Shown here: positions 37,785 through 51,400 of the stretch, piece by piece
Position numbering within the stretch: position 1 is the first letter of the stretch
Layout: each line of letters opens with the position of its first letter
Assembly: GCA_902729315.2 (NCBI GenBank)
Contig: LR746270.1
Coordinates: 7,635,221-7,699,220, forward strand
DNA: 64,000 bases
From: Spirodela intermedia
Lineage: Eukaryota > Streptophyta > Magnoliopsida > Alismatales > Araceae
Direction of reading: 5' to 3'
Translations under genes and position numbers: made by a program
Notes under the pieces: model-generated
Databases searched by the model: none
What the model saw: the letters and a program-made list of their open reading frames with translations, nothing else
Told to the model about the DNA's origin: nothing

Positions 37785-37820
37785 TTCCACATGGAAATCC
37801 ACCAAGAAGCAGTGCGGAAG

Positions 37821-37825
<5 letters not shown>

Positions 37826-37866
<41 letters not shown>
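37826..37866. repeat. CT microsatellite in the carboxylesterase leader
   Basis: About twenty CT units, ending 30 bases before the ATG; on the transcript this would be a CU-rich leader. Confidence 0.95.
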
Positions 37867-37871
<5 letters not shown>

Positions 37872-37895
37872 CTGACTCCTCGCTGTAGAGACAGA

Positions 37896-39038
37896 ATGTC
37901 GGCCCTTGATGACTCAGTGTGTGTGCAGGTTCCGGCAACTCCGCTGGACGAGAAGAAGACTTTGATCGAGGGTAACACAGAGAAGTTTGTCGTCGACGAG
38001 GTCTCCGGCTGGCTCCGGGTGTTCTCCGACGGAACGGTGGACAGAACCTGGACCGGACCCCCGGAAGTCCAGTTCCTTGCTACCCCATATTTCCCCTCCT
38101 CCGCCAACGCTGCCGCCGACGGCGTCACCGTCCACGACCTCACCGTCGATACCTTCTCTGGTCTGGCCCTCCGCGTCTACCTCCCCGCCGGTTCTGAAGC
38201 TGAAGTAGGGGAGCACTTCCCCGTTCTCCTACACTTCCACGGGGGGGGCTTCTGCATTAGCCGCCCCAGCTGGCACATGTACTACCAGTTCTACGCGCGC
38301 CTCGCCGCCGCGACAGGCGCAGCCGTGGTGTCAGTCTACACTCGGCCCGCCCCAGAGCACCGCCTCCCCGCCGCCGTGGACGACTGCTTCGCCGGCCTCC
38401 TGTGGCTCCGTTCCCTCGCGCAGTCTCCCCCCCCCCCCGCCGCCGCCGCCTCCTCCTCCGGCGATCACCCTGCCGTCGCCGCCCTCCGCCGCCGCGGGGA
38501 CTTTTCTCGCGTGTTCCTCATCGGAGAAAGCTCCGGGGGGAACCTGGTACACGAGGTGGCGGCGCTCGCCGGAAGGCAAGAGGACGACTTCTGGGCGCCG
38601 CTGCGTCTCGCCGGCGCGGTGCCGATCCACCCGGGATTTGTGCGATCAACTCGGAGCCGGTCGGAGATGGACTGCAGTCTTGAGACTCCCTTCCTTACTT
38701 TGGACATGCTGGACAAGTTTCTCTATCTAGCGCTGCCGGAGGGCGCCACCAAGGATCACCCGATCACCTGCCCCATGGGACCGCAGGCGCCGGAGATGGC
38801 GGGTCTGCGGATGCCGCCGGTGATGGTGGTTGTGGCGGAGCGGGACCTGATCAGGGACACCGAAATGGAGTATTGCGAGGCCATGAAGGCGGCCGGGAAG
38901 GAGGTGGAGGTGGTGGAGGAGTCCGGGGTGGGCCACAGCTTCTATCTCAACAAGCTCGCCGTTGACTTTGATCCCCACGTTGGAAGCCAGACGGCGGCGC
39001 TAATCGAGTCCATCAAGGACTTCGTCAACCGCCACTGA
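37896..39038 (+). CDS. Carboxylesterase, plant HSR203J/CXE-type alpha/beta hydrolase
   Basis: Predicted to hydrolyse small carboxylic esters; relatives include pathogen-induced HSR203J and tuliposide-converting enzymes, but the substrate is unknown. Single exon, 380 residues. The N-terminal VDEVSGWLRVFSDGTVDRTWTGPPEV block is diagnostic for this subgroup. The oxyanion-hole motif HGGGFC is at 115-120. The nucleophile Ser212 sits in GESSGG. The acid is probably Asp317 (AERDLIRD) and the base His347 (GVGHSF). The usual DYRLAPEHRLPAA strand is altered to VYTRPAPEHRLPAA. I start at 37896 because the open frame upstream only translates the CT microsatellite of the leader. The gene is strongly GC-rich. 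A decayed copy lies 9 kb downstream. No signal peptide is evident, so a cytosolic location is likely. Confidence 0.94.
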   Translation: MSALDDSVCVQVPATPLDEKKTLIEGNTEKFVVDEVSGWLRVFSDGTVDRTWTGPPEVQFLATPYFPSSANAAADGVTVHDLTVDTFSGLALRVYLPAGSEAEVGEHFPVLLHFHGGGFCISRPSWHMYYQFYARLAAATGAAVVSVYTRPAPEHRLPAAVDDCFAGLLWLRSLAQSPPPPAAAASSSGDHPAVAALRRRGDFSRVFLIGESSGGNLVHEVAALAGRQEDDFWAPLRLAGAVPIHPGFVRSTRSRSEMDCSLETPFLTLDMLDKFLYLALPEGATKDHPITCPMGPQAPEMAGLRMPPVMVVVAERDLIRDTEMEYCEAMKAAGKEVEVVEESGVGHSFYLNKLAVDFDPHVGSQTAALIESIKDFVNRH

Positions 39039-39263
39039 TCAGTTCGTTCGGAAACTTTTTGTCGCCACTGATATCTAGTGCTTGCAATAAGAGCCGTACC
39101 GACGATCGACCATGACAGGAGATAGTTTCTCTCGCTCTCTGTATCTATCTTTTTCTACGACTGTTTTATCTTTTAAGAGTTTCGGTGATGTTTCTAATAT
39201 TTCACGACAATAATGAATTAGTTTCAAGTCATGGGAGCAAATATGGAATGCCCGATCTTCCTA

Positions 39264-39299
<36 letters not shown>

Positions 39300-41040
39300 T
39301 AGGTTTATACAGAGGTCAAAAGCAATGTATTGAAAAGAAAACTACCCATGTCTCTGAATTGGACAAACGCAAAACCCAACCTATCACTCCATATGCACTG
39401 ATCGAAGAGGGATACTTATAGAGAGGAGAGAGGAAGAGGGAAAGGGGGCGGTGCCTAGCAGTTGATCTAGACACAATTTTAGCCTAGTGTTGTCTCAGAG
39501 CCTTTAATGGACAGATCTCAAAAATCTATACATACGCCACATATAGTCATCGGGAGAGACGGAGAGAGGGGGAGAGAGGGAGGGATCTAGCTGCTGGTCA
39601 AGATAACTTTCGACCATAGTCTCGATCCTTTATTTGCACCATCTGAGAAGGGCACGTATTTTATTGAGAGAGAGTTAGAGATAGAATTTTTAGCTTTATG
39701 CTACTAATGGTAAAGTCGTTAAATTTTTTAATGATTATGTTTCAGGTTAATCTTAAAGAATTTACATGCCTAATTGTTGATATAATTCAAGAAATAATTA
39801 ATATTGAAGATGCTGAGTTATGGGTTTTATCCTCCTAATGGTCACATCTATAAATTTTTTAATGACCATGCTTTAGGTTAATCAATAAGGTTTTATATGT
39901 CCTAATCTAAAATATTCATATGGATAGCATTTATTTTTTTCCAAAATGAGTTTGAAACAAGCTTTAGAGGTAAATTAAATTTATTTCTGGATTTTAAGTT
40001 AACAATTTGATGATGAATCATTCTTTTTCAATGAAATACTTGAAAAGAATTGTAAAGAGGGTTATGACGCAAAGTTTATAGATTGGATTGGGCTGTGATT
40101 TTAAATGATTTCAAAATGGAGCTAAGGGAATACGATGCTTTACTACTGTACTTGATTTTTTTTGGTTTATTTTACCTGTAGTATATGTTAATGTGATCCA
40201 CTATTTATCTTATATAACTATTGATTTTTCATACCTAAGATTGTGGATTGAAACTAATTTCTGATTTTTTTTCTAATTGAGTCAGAAGTAAATAGAACAA
40301 AAAATGGCCTTTTATGTTTATCTCATACTAAATGTTGAAATTTGTGGTTTTTAAATATTTTTTTTACTTACTAGCTCTAACAAAAGTTTTTTTTTAACCT
40401 ACTTGACCTCTAAAGTCAGAAATATATATTATTGTTTATCTACCCAGGATACTAGCTCAAACATAATTCTTCTATCACATGATAGCACTAGAAAAACCAT
40501 TTCAAAAAATGATTGTATTATAAGTTGATAAACATATATAGGTTAGGTTCTACTTTGTGATAGATTTTCCAAATGATGAGATTGTTTTTTAATTGACCAA
40601 TACAATATAGTTATATGTATGGCATTAAAACTATTTAAATTTGCATCGAGCGTACTAAAAACATCAATCATAGCATTAAGTAATTAACCTAATAGAAATA
40701 CTTGAAATCTTTTGGTATAACTATAACTTAATCTTTGCTCAATTCAAACAAATTACTCAATGAATTGTGCAAATCAAAATTTTGCAATGCAATTCTAACA
40801 ATATGATTTTTCCTTATTTATGTAAAATACCTGATTTAGTAGACTCCTATTTCAGGTTATTAGTTCTAGCAAAACAAAACCATGTAGATCATGAAGATTT
40901 TCAATTCTTCACTCTGTATTTTGGAGATAAATATTTCATTGAATACTTGTAAGATTTCTTCAATAGATAGTCTAGTAGGTGGACTAAGTTAACTCATTGT
41001 CCTACATAATGGGACAGTGGCAAGCATGATCTTCACTTTC
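39039..41040. other. Carboxylesterase 3' region and AT-rich DNA
   Basis: Contains a CT run at 39267-39296 and GA-rich patches at 39420-39590. A degenerate tandem repeat of about 130 bases follows, sharing AAATTTTTTAATGA near 39720 and 39852. No gene is seen. Confidence 0.5.
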
Positions 41041-41064
41041 TGAACTTGAGTTTTGGCAATATAC

Positions 41065-41100
41065 AATGCCCCATATAGGAACTTTCCTATATGGGGCATT
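41065..41100. repeat. Perfect 16-bp inverted repeat with 4-base loop
   Basis: AATGCCCCATATAGGA (41065-41080) and its exact complement (41085-41100) flank ACTT. Confidence 0.95.
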
Positions 41101-44100
41101 ATTGGATTATTAGTCCATAAATACACTAGATTGTTACCCCCCTCAAAATATATTACTTCATCTTTAATTATCCCAATTTAGGATGAAGGGCTTTCTCTGA
41201 GATTTTATTTAGCTTTCCTCAAGCATGTTCCTTTCTTTTTACTCAAAACATAAACATAATCTTCATCATAAAGGTGAAACATAAATGTTACAACTGGCAC
41301 ATGCTCGTTGATCAAATTATTTTTCATTTTTCTAATTACTAGTTGAGAGTCTCACTTGGACCATCATATGTTATCAATGATCTTATAAGTTCATCTAATG
41401 TCATATTATTCAAGTCCTTTACTTCATTGTTGGTCTCACCTTTAGGGTCCAAGTCTTGTAAAGAGATCTCAACACAAAGGGAAAAAAAAAATTCATGGGT
41501 TTTGGATTTGGAGATAGCAACTGATATTCTTGCTCCAATAGTTTCCTATAATTATTGTCACCCACCATGAGGAACCCTTTCAATAAATGTAAATGAAATG
41601 ATCTTAAAAATCAAACACTTTAACATATTGGTGTGGGACTCACATTTTAAGGCTTTAAACCATAGAACACTGCTTTCTCTACTTGATGTTGAGTAAGTGC
41701 TTTAGAGAACCTATAAACTTTTAGTGCTATTTCAGCTATAGGATCACCTCATCCTTTTGGACTGGTTGCTTCGCTTCTTCAGGTTGTAAATGAAGTTCAA
41801 AACCTTTTTCATTCATATGATTATTTTATACTTTGGATTTGAAAATGAAGCTCAAACCTTTGTTTTAAGAACATGATTGTCATAATCTTGCATATGCTAC
41901 CATATGTTATAAGCATAAGTTATCTATTTGGACTGGTTGCTTCACTTCTTTAGGTTGTAAATGAAGCTCAAAACTTTTTTCATTCATATGATCACTTTAT
42001 ACTTTGGATTTGAAATGAAGCTCAAACCTTTGTTTTAAGAACATGATTGTCATAATCTTGCGTATGCTATCATATGTTATAAGCATAAGTTATCTATTTA
42101 GATAAGGATCCCATTTTGAATTTCCATTATAGTACTATGCACTGGCTAGTGTAAAAATGCATGATTTTGAATGAGGCCATCATTCTAGTATGATGATTAT
42201 CTTACTTCATATTTATGTTTACCAAGCAAAGCATTAAATACTCCAAATGCTGCCACTTTTTGTTAGTAACATGCTGGCACATTAATATTATTATGTTGAG
42301 CTTGGGTATCTTATGTAAGGCTTGCACCTAAGCATACAACAAACAAATGAAACAAAGAATCAACTTCTAAATTGAATTTTAAGTAACCTATTAATGGATG
42401 AGGTGGTTTTTCTTTTATCTTATAGTCAACGTTATCTATGCAAGGTTTCCACAATACATGTTTGGTTAAAATGTACGTCCTAACAAGATAGTCCACCTGT
42501 AACTATAAACTAGAATGCCAAATGAGGGGAAGATGGGGAAAACAGTTTTCATTATTTCTAACAAACCTGAGTTTGGTGCTATAACAAAAACAGAACTGCA
42601 CTAAAGTATTGACCTTTCTCTAGTCTAGGTTGAATTGGAAGGTTAGGAAGGACATGCTAACTTTAGATACTAAAAGGGTACTCTCTTGGGCTCTAGAACC
42701 AATGTTGAAACTGAGAGCACTACTAGACGAATGACCATGCTGAGCCATTTAAAGGAGTTTCATTCCACTGTTGTTATAATTCTGAAATGGTAAGAAGAGC
42801 AGTCATTCATATCCATTCTAATACCCATGAGGATGCTGAAGAACAACATTTGAGGTAATGTACTGACATGTTTCGTTTCTTTGTCAAAGTAGTGCATCAT
42901 ATTGGATTGATGACTTTTCTTGAAACATATAGAAATCATATTCCAAGTATTAAATCCTCCATTTTCATATGGGATCTTGAGAGCTATTAGAACTATATAT
43001 TGCATTTAATTTACTTCAACATTACGAACAATGATAAAAAAAATTAGATTAGTGCTTAAAACAAACATATGTAATTAGTGAGTTTTGCTCAGCATAGATG
43101 GCATGTGATGGGAGGTACCATTCATTCTTTTACACCTATTAGTTTTTTTATCACTAAGGTTCTTATTTAGTTGAATAGATTCATTGAAACTCTTGATCTG
43201 AAAGTAGTTCTAAGTTGCTAACAGATTATTAGAGCATAAAAAATAAGAAACTTTAAATGTATATTTGTACATCTGGTTAAAGATTTATTCATTGTCTTTT
43301 TCAATGACAATAAAAGTTTCAAGTGTTTTAAAATGACATATGTTTACAAAATTTTAAATTTACATGTTAAGTACCTCAATTTCCATAAACTTCTGACCAT
43401 GTGAATTTCATATTTTTGATGGTAGCTATTAAAATAAAGTCAAAAGTTTTTATATATTCTAAGGAGTGTGGCGGGCATTGACTAAAAACTAACTATTACA
43501 AGAAAAATCAAATTTGCTGAAATATTAAAAATATGACCATTCTAAGGATTAATTCCCATGTCCAACTTGCTTTACTGTTGTAGAGGATATACTTATAGCC
43601 GTACTATCATAGAATGCAGTGTATACAAGTGGTAGGCCAGATAGAGGTGTACATCTATTGTTGGTTTGAGTTAATTTAACGAAAAATGATTATATCTTTG
43701 ATATAATAGCCATGAGCAAACCTTTTGGCAGGCAATGACAAGAAAACTAGTGTGATCCTTAATAAAAATATTAATTGAATCCAAAGAGTAAGATAACTAA
43801 TGAGCAATAGAAATTGGCATAGTTAGTCACCACAGAGAGAATGTTCATTTTACATCTTTTTATGTATTTATGTTCTTGATGTTGCTTTGAAATTCTACAA
43901 GCTCTAATGAATTGTGAACTTCAGTACACAATATTAACATTTATCTATTTTTTATCCAAAAATCATTTATTAACATTTTGCCTCTCCTGAACGTGATTTG
44001 GTTTTCTCTTTTGGAATCACTCAAACAGAACTAGTGTTCAACACGCCTTTCCTTAGTTCAATGCATTATCGTCATTTTTTAGGACGATTTCATCATATCA

Positions 44101-47000
44101 TTCATAATCTTAAAAATATTTCTTTGACATACTTATCTTGGTAAGTCTATATATATGTGCTTGATCCAATGTTCATTGTTGTGTAAACCTAAAATGAGAC
44201 ACAGATTGTATTGAATCTTACTTTGCTTAATTTGGAAAAATATGAGTCCTAAGCAAAGTATTAGGCCACAATACCAACCTCTAGCATCATATTATTATAT
44301 TCATCTTAGGAGGCATGTATACAGCAACTGATGTTAAAATAAATATTTTTTGAAAAATGTGAAATCCTAAAGTGGCTTTCACCAACCCTCTCTAGAAAGG
44401 CAATTATACAAACTTGAATATATATGATGGGTATAGTCTTTTAAGAAATATCTTTAGTAATTTTCTCATGTAGTTTCACCTCTGGAAATAAATACTCTAT
44501 TAATTATAATGATTTGTATAAAATATAATATTTTAATTATTTAATGTGGAAAATATTTTCAAAATAAATATTTTCTAAATGGAAAAAAATGACGTAAATT
44601 AACTTATCTTTTGTCAAAAAATTGTAACTTGTTAGTGAAAGCACGATACCATTAGCACTTGATATATGTAAGAAGTCACTAAAAACCATGATACTTGTTA
44701 TGTTTGCAAAATTAAAGAAAAATATATGCACTATTTATTATATGTAAACCACATGGTTCTAAACAAATGGGAAAAAAAGTGCGTTGAGTGAAGGTTAACT
44801 GGTATGACTTTTAAGTTGACATCTTAAGTACAAGGTCAGCACATGTTGTTTAATACTTACACTAGGTATCAGCAACTATGACTAAAGAGGTTGGTATTAT
44901 TTGTACTTTATGTTTTTGAACTCCTTCCCATGATCATTTTTAGAGGATGAAATCATTTCTAAATCATAGGTTTATGGTTAAGGATAAAACCCATGTACAC
45001 TACATATGTTTGAATCCAATACAAGTATGGTACACACTCTTTTATCCAACGACTTTTCTACATTAGTATTTTCATTTTGACTTGTGGCTCACATTTCAAC
45101 AATATTTATCATTAGGACAAAACACATGCACCTGTCCACTTTTCATAATAAGGAAAATAGGTTCATGTTTTTTTATTCAATATTTTAATTTTTTAAATTC
45201 AAAATTATTATTCCCATATTACATAGTTGGCTGAAAATAAGTTGATTTAGGTCAAACCAATTAACATATCATATCCCTGGTAACAAATATAGTTGAAACA
45301 TACTTGTAAATAATATGAAATAATTTTCATTTGTTTTACTCTCCAAAGGTGACCATTTTGTTTTATTTTTAATGGGATTGTTGAATTGGAAATTATCCAT
45401 CCTCTAATCGAAACAATAAACTCAAACCTATCAAGGTACCACTACAAATCCACTTAGATACGAAAAAGGATTTGAATTGTTAAGCAATACCATGGACCAT
45501 AGCCATTCCCTTATCCTACTCATGTCCCTTTATATTATACTATAAATATTTTAAAAAAGAAATATTAAAAAGGTACATTGGGTCACATGTTGAGAGATAT
45601 TGATTACTTGTCAATAAAGTTTCTCTTTCTCTCTTTTATAGAAAATATGTTAATTCATAATACTTTCTAGATTTTAAAATCTTTGGAAGTTAATAAATAT
45701 GTTCATTTTGGTTTCAAATGCTGTAAAATAATCTCTTAATAAATGGGCATAAGTTGGCAAAGACACACAAACTAAAACTTGGTTATAGACTTATGGAATG
45801 AACCTACTACAATATCACTCAAATACAAGTTAATTGTCATAAGGTAGGTCTTGGAAAATGCAGAGGTCAATTATAATGATTTAAAATTTTTGATATTGTT
45901 ATAAAATTTTCAAAATAAAACCTTTATGATGACTCCAATAAATTTTTAGCATATTGTGCTAGCTTATACAAGCACATATCTCTAGAAAAAAACCTTGAGT
46001 CTATGTTACAAGTTATTACATTTGAAGTATCCACTCTTGGATATTAGAGATCATCAAAAGTTCAATATTTTCCTTGGAAGTAAAATAGATCATAAAAAAA
46101 AGTATAAGTAGGATGAGGAGGTTGAATAGTCATTTCAAGTGAACTTTCAAGACTCACAGTGGGTTAGATGGTTTGTAGCTAAAGTGGGCTGATTGATTTC
46201 ATTAGTACAAAAGCGAATTTGGTTTTTTAAAAACATGATTTGACTCCCAAGTCAACCCCACTCTTCTTAGCGATTTATGCCTAAGTTCCACAAACTCTAT
46301 CAAAGAGTACATGTGCTAAACATGAAGGGGTGACGCTTGAGATTCTTGCCTCTAGCTAGGTCAATATACTAAACGCAAGGTGTTAGTTCATGTTTCTTGA
46401 TTTATGAATCTGTATAACTTTTCTAGACATTTAAATCACCCTTTGGAATCTACATTTATATTTATTTATGTTTCATAGCCACTAGACATGCAACTGGCTC
46501 TTCACTCTAGAATCATAATGCTGAAAATTCCCCAAGTCCCCCCTACACTTGCTCATATTTATCTACTAATAAGAATCTATACAAGAATGAAAGCAAAAGT
46601 TCATACAAGTGACAAAAGAGATACCTTCAGGTTTCTAAGGATGTTGAGTGGATGTGAAAGCACCATAGTTGTAGCAATGTTCTTCCTCATGGTATCAACA
46701 CTTTTTTAAATTGAATCTGAATTCTTTTTCACACTTTGTCACAATTTTTTTTTTTTTGATTGATTTCTGCTTTATGTTAGAAGAAAAGGAATATAGGAAC
46801 TTTAGTAGAAGCTAACTTTAATAGAAGACAAGGGATGCATCTGTAAATTGACTAAATGAATGTCTTAGTTAGTCGTTTATGACCGGTTAGTTTAACTTGA
46901 AAACTTACTGCTAATGCGAAATATCAGAAATCATCTACAACAAAGGTCTGAAGAAAATGGGCTAGCCCAGAGCTGAGTGAGTTAATTTTGGGTGGATATA
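41101..47000. other. AT-rich intergenic DNA, no gene recognised
   Basis: Apart from the 171-bp tandem duplication at 41.76 kb and a possible reverse-orientation retrotransposon primer-site relic near 42690, nothing recognisable was found. Open frames up to 81 residues occur but are AT-rich, lack motifs and are as expected by chance. Confidence 0.5.
41759..42100. repeat. 171-bp tandem duplication
   Basis: Copies begin at 41759 and 41930 (GGACTGGTTGCTTC) and end with ATAAGCATAAGTTATCTATT. They differ by only about ten substitutions and small indels, so the event is fairly recent. Confidence 0.93.
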
Positions 47001-47239
47001 TATTTAATTCATCAGTAGCATGGCTCTCAGTTTTCTAACCAAACGATAGCTGTTTTAACTTTTATACTTTATACTTTTATTTACTGTTATGCTTCTTTCT
47101 TCCCTTTCGGTCGGCATAGGTCTGAAGAATAAGCGTAGTGATGTCGAGTGCGCAGATGGCACCGAGAAGGGGGTCGAGAAAGAGGGCCGATTCCGGTCTT
47201 TACGCGGCCTTGGATGCTTGTTTGACCTGCTGTTGCAGT

Positions 47240-48432
47240 CCTCGCTCTCATCTCCTCCATTCTTTCCTCCTCTTTGCACCGACGTGGGTGGGCTTGCTGG
47301 TACACCGCCGGAGAAACACGTGGTCACAGCCTTTTGACCCTTCGTCGGCTGCGAGATTCGTCTCGAAGTGTACCACATTCGCGGTCACCGCCGGGAATCG
47401 GCTACTTCCCCTTCACTTCCATGTCTGCGGGAGAGTTAGGGAGGGAGAGAGACACAGACAGACAGACAGAGAAGGGGAGAGAGAAGCGGTGCGAGTGCTG
47501 TTTCTCCTCGCTACAGTAGTCTTGACGACCTCTTATGTCTGCTATAGGCATGAGATTAGTGTAGGCTATGAGAGCAGGCATGGCCACAATCTCTTCTAGA
47601 AGAGTCATGCAAGTACAACAGATTCTCGTAGCCATTAAAACTTTACGTTGTGATGTGACATCTTTCGGGAGAGGCGCGTGATGCCCCTAGTTCGACCAGA
47701 CTGCACCATCTAGCTTCTTACTTCTGTGACTCTTCACGACGGAATCCATGGAGAATCATCGGAGGACATCTTTCGTTCTCTCTCCCTCCCCATTTGGAGA
47801 CACACATGAACGTCTTCGGCGATCCTGCAGAAGATGTTATTCCGGTCACTCTGCTGGAGGACCAGACAATAATGGAAGGTAAGGCAGAGAACAGTTCTTC
47901 GTCAACGAAGTCTCCGACTGGCTCTGGGTTTTCTCTGACGGCACGGTGGACCAAACCTGGACCGGACCCCTAGAAGTCCAGTTCCTCGAAATTCTTTATT
48001 TCCCCTCCGCCTCCGCCTCCGACACCTCCTCGCCTCTAGCCGTCAGGGTCTGTCTCCCAGCCGGCTCTGAAGTTGGACTGCGCTTCCCCGTTTTTCGACA
48101 CTTCCACGGGAATCGCTTCTACACTAGCCGCCCCAGCTGGTAACAGCTCTACGAACGCCTAGCCTCGGCCTCCGACACCGCTTCATCGCCGCTGTCAACG
48201 ACTGCTTTTTAGGCGGGGCTGCGGATCCTGCCTATGATGGTTGTGGTGGCGGAGTGGGACCTGATCAGGGACTCTGCGACGGAGTATGTCAGGCCGTGAA
48301 GGCGGAGGGGAAGGAGGTGGGGGTAGCAGAGTAGCCCAGGGGTGGGCCGGTTCTTCTACCTCAGCAAGTTCATCTTGACTCCAATCCCCACATGGGGAGC
48401 CGAATGGCGGAGCTGATCGAGACGATCAACTT
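47240..48432 (+). pseudogene. Carboxylesterase pseudogene with leader, duplicate of the 37.9-kb gene
   Basis: The coding part starts near the ATG at 47806 and runs to about 48432. It matches the intact gene from its N-terminus (VTLLED…IMEGKAEN) to its end (MGSRMAELIETI). A one-base insertion near 47890 shifts the frame just before the SDWLWVFSDGTVDQTWTGPLEV block. The oxyanion motif HGGGF is changed to HGNRF. A stop follows SRPSW at 48141. About 45 bases are lost next, then about 400 bases that in the intact gene (roughly 38396-38800) encode the catalytic Ser region. Similarity continues a short way into the 3' flank (AATAAGAGCCGT near 48542) and patchily upstream to about 47240. No functional esterase can be made. 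Confidence 0.92.
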
Positions 48433-51400
48433 TAGGATTGCCAGTGATGAGCCAAGACAAAGGCACCATTTCATTCATCCCACCAAAGACCCTAACCGGG
48501 GAATATTTTGTGTTGATCGATACTGTGGATATTGCGGTTGGAATAAGAGCCGTGTCCGAGAATCTATCACGACAAGATATGTTCTTGCGCAGCAAAATTG
48601 TTCGGGGCTTTTTCTATACTTCTGGACCATAATGCTTCAAGCCCAGACGATATTTTAACTAGGGGACAGGTGTGGCATATCGACGTTGGACGTGACATCT
48701 TATAGAGAGCTAAAGAGCTAACCCGAAGCAAAAGTTCGGCTTATGACCTACAGAGAAACCATCCTGAAACTCTACAGGAAATTCTTGAAGAGACGCACAG
48801 AAAGAGAGAGAGAGGAAGGAGACTTTACCTTCTGCGTTAGTGGCTCCGGGACAGTCCTTTTGTGGAAAAAATTGTTACTCGGATTCTAGTCTAGACGAGA
48901 TTTTCAGCTTTGAGTTGTCCTACCCCAATGTATAACCAATTATAGAAATAATGGCAGTTAAGGAAAATGTTGAACTGTTAGCTTCAATGAAGATTTAAAA
49001 CTTGCTAATGACATAATTGATGCTACAAATAAGGTTTTAAATGTAAAAAATCAACACATTTAACAAGCAGATGAAAATATTTGTCAAGAATTTTCTAAAG
49101 AGATGCTAATGGAATTTTAAAATGAGCATTGTGTCAACTAAATTTCATTATTAAGTAGTAAATTAACTATTTTTATAATGAAAATTTATTTCTGAATCAA
49201 AATACTTGAATGAACAATAAAACTCATTTAATGTAAATAGCATTATGCTTCATATCACTTCTAATTTTAAACAATCTTGAAATGGATGTAAACAAGGAAG
49301 ACAAAACCCATAAGAAGAAATGATAAAGTTTCTGTATATATTTAAAAGCATGTTAAATGAGTGTTTTAGGGTGTTTGTTTATAAGTTGCATTTTATACTT
49401 CTACCAAAAAATTGTATCATAGCATTATTAAGAAATTTTTGATGTATAAATTGATTCATGCTTCTAACACCAAAAACATTGTGAATTGAATTTATTTTAT
49501 CATGTAATTAGATTAGGCTGGGAATAGACAATGAATAATCCTTAGCAGCTCATGTTTGTTTGTTGAGGGATATTTGGATTTTATAGATTTCAAATAAATT
49601 TTACAGTTTTAATCAACTCCTTCTCATTTATTAGTCATTAATAAGTTTTTTGAATAAAATGACATTATTGCTAACAATAATTATGCATTAGTTAAACGAA
49701 ATAATTTTGTTACACGCCTTAGAATTGTCATGTCATCTTAATAGATTCCATGGGAAGATAAAATCTTTTTGAATTTTATAAATATGAGCAAACTTAGAAG
49801 CAGCACTAGTAACATAGTTGTTGAGCCTCTCATGGAAAAATCGCATTTAATTACTAATATAAACTCATGATTTCCTCAAAATCACCTTCTAGATGAAATT
49901 AATTCTCATTTAACAGAGATATTAAGTTGATGGATTCAAGAAGAGCTCCTAATAACATAACTAGAGCCTCTCATGAAATAATTCTCATTTTTAAGACGTT
50001 AATGTAATTTGATAGTATTATGAATAAAAATTTAAAATGTTAGAAAAAATTCCATAATATGCTTGTCAAAAATACTAGATCATCCCATTTGTAATCGTGC
50101 TTGTAAGGGGCCATGAAATGTCTTACTCACTTTGAGATAATATATTGTTTTACTATTTAAAATCTACATTAATAGTTTGAAATAGTCATTCTTAAGCGTC
50201 ATACTACTATTTTTCACTATATTTGTGTTACATTTTTTATTACTAATCTTTAGAAGAGTTTGATCACACTTGGGGTTCCATTAGAAATTATTTCATTCAT
50301 GCACATTATACAATAATGGTTAATCAAGGGATAAATCCAGCCCACGTGAAGTAGTCATCATAACAAAAAATAGACTAGAAGACAAGGTTATATAACATCA
50401 CCAACTATCTACATTTGTGAATATTTTGGTATTGAAATGATTAGGGATGATAGTTTGGCCATTTGAAGTCTAGAGAAAGAGGAACCTATATCCATATAAA
50501 TATCATAATGGTGAGAACAAAGTTAATGGCCAACACTATCAAAATCTTCATGAATAACTTTAAAATGAAGAAAACTTATGGAAAATTTGATGTGCATAAT
50601 GCTGATTCATGAGGAACTAGAGGCAATACGAGGAACCTAAAGAGTCCTGAATTGATTTGTTTCACAATGACTATGAATTTCTTAATCGTTTTTTGAATGT
50701 TATCACATAAGAAATTTATTGTGGATCATTATACTTGACTTATTTCTTACTCTCTAAGGACAATGTTTCAAGATTTCCCATTAAAAAGTGTATGAGATCT
50801 TTTTTCAATTCAATTCTTAAATAGTGATTTACAATGATTCTATTGACTACATTATTGGAGCATTAATTAAATAATACTTTGATTGTTAAAAATACACAAA
50901 AGCTCAATCAATAGAACAAATTATACTACTCACTCATTATGCATGAAATACACATTTTTTTCACATGAGCATGAAATTAATTGAGAAAAAATTCAAGAAA
51001 ATTTATTGTAATTACATGAAATATTCTATTGGGAATTCAAGAAATGTATTGGAATCTTATGGTTCTGGATTCCAAATTTTAAATGATTTACTGATCAAAA
51101 TTATTACTTTTATTATTATTGTGGAAAAAGATAATATTTATAGAAATTTCCCCTGATAAAAGATAAGGGATATTGATAATTATAAATTACTAGTTTCATC
51201 TATGTATTAATATCTTATATATAGATGTTAATCAATAGGTAGAGAATATAATTATACATGTTATCGACTCATTATGATATTCATAATGTTTTATTATTTA
51301 AATCTTGATGTATATTATTTTATTATTTTATTTATATTATGAGATTAGCCCCACAACTTTTATGAAGTTAAGTGATAATTCTCTCACATTTTCTTGATAA

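Noticed and set aside
47055-47600. Overlapping frames in the GC-rich block before the carboxylesterase pseudogene
   Set aside because: Best explained as the duplicated upstream region of the esterase; no protein family seen.
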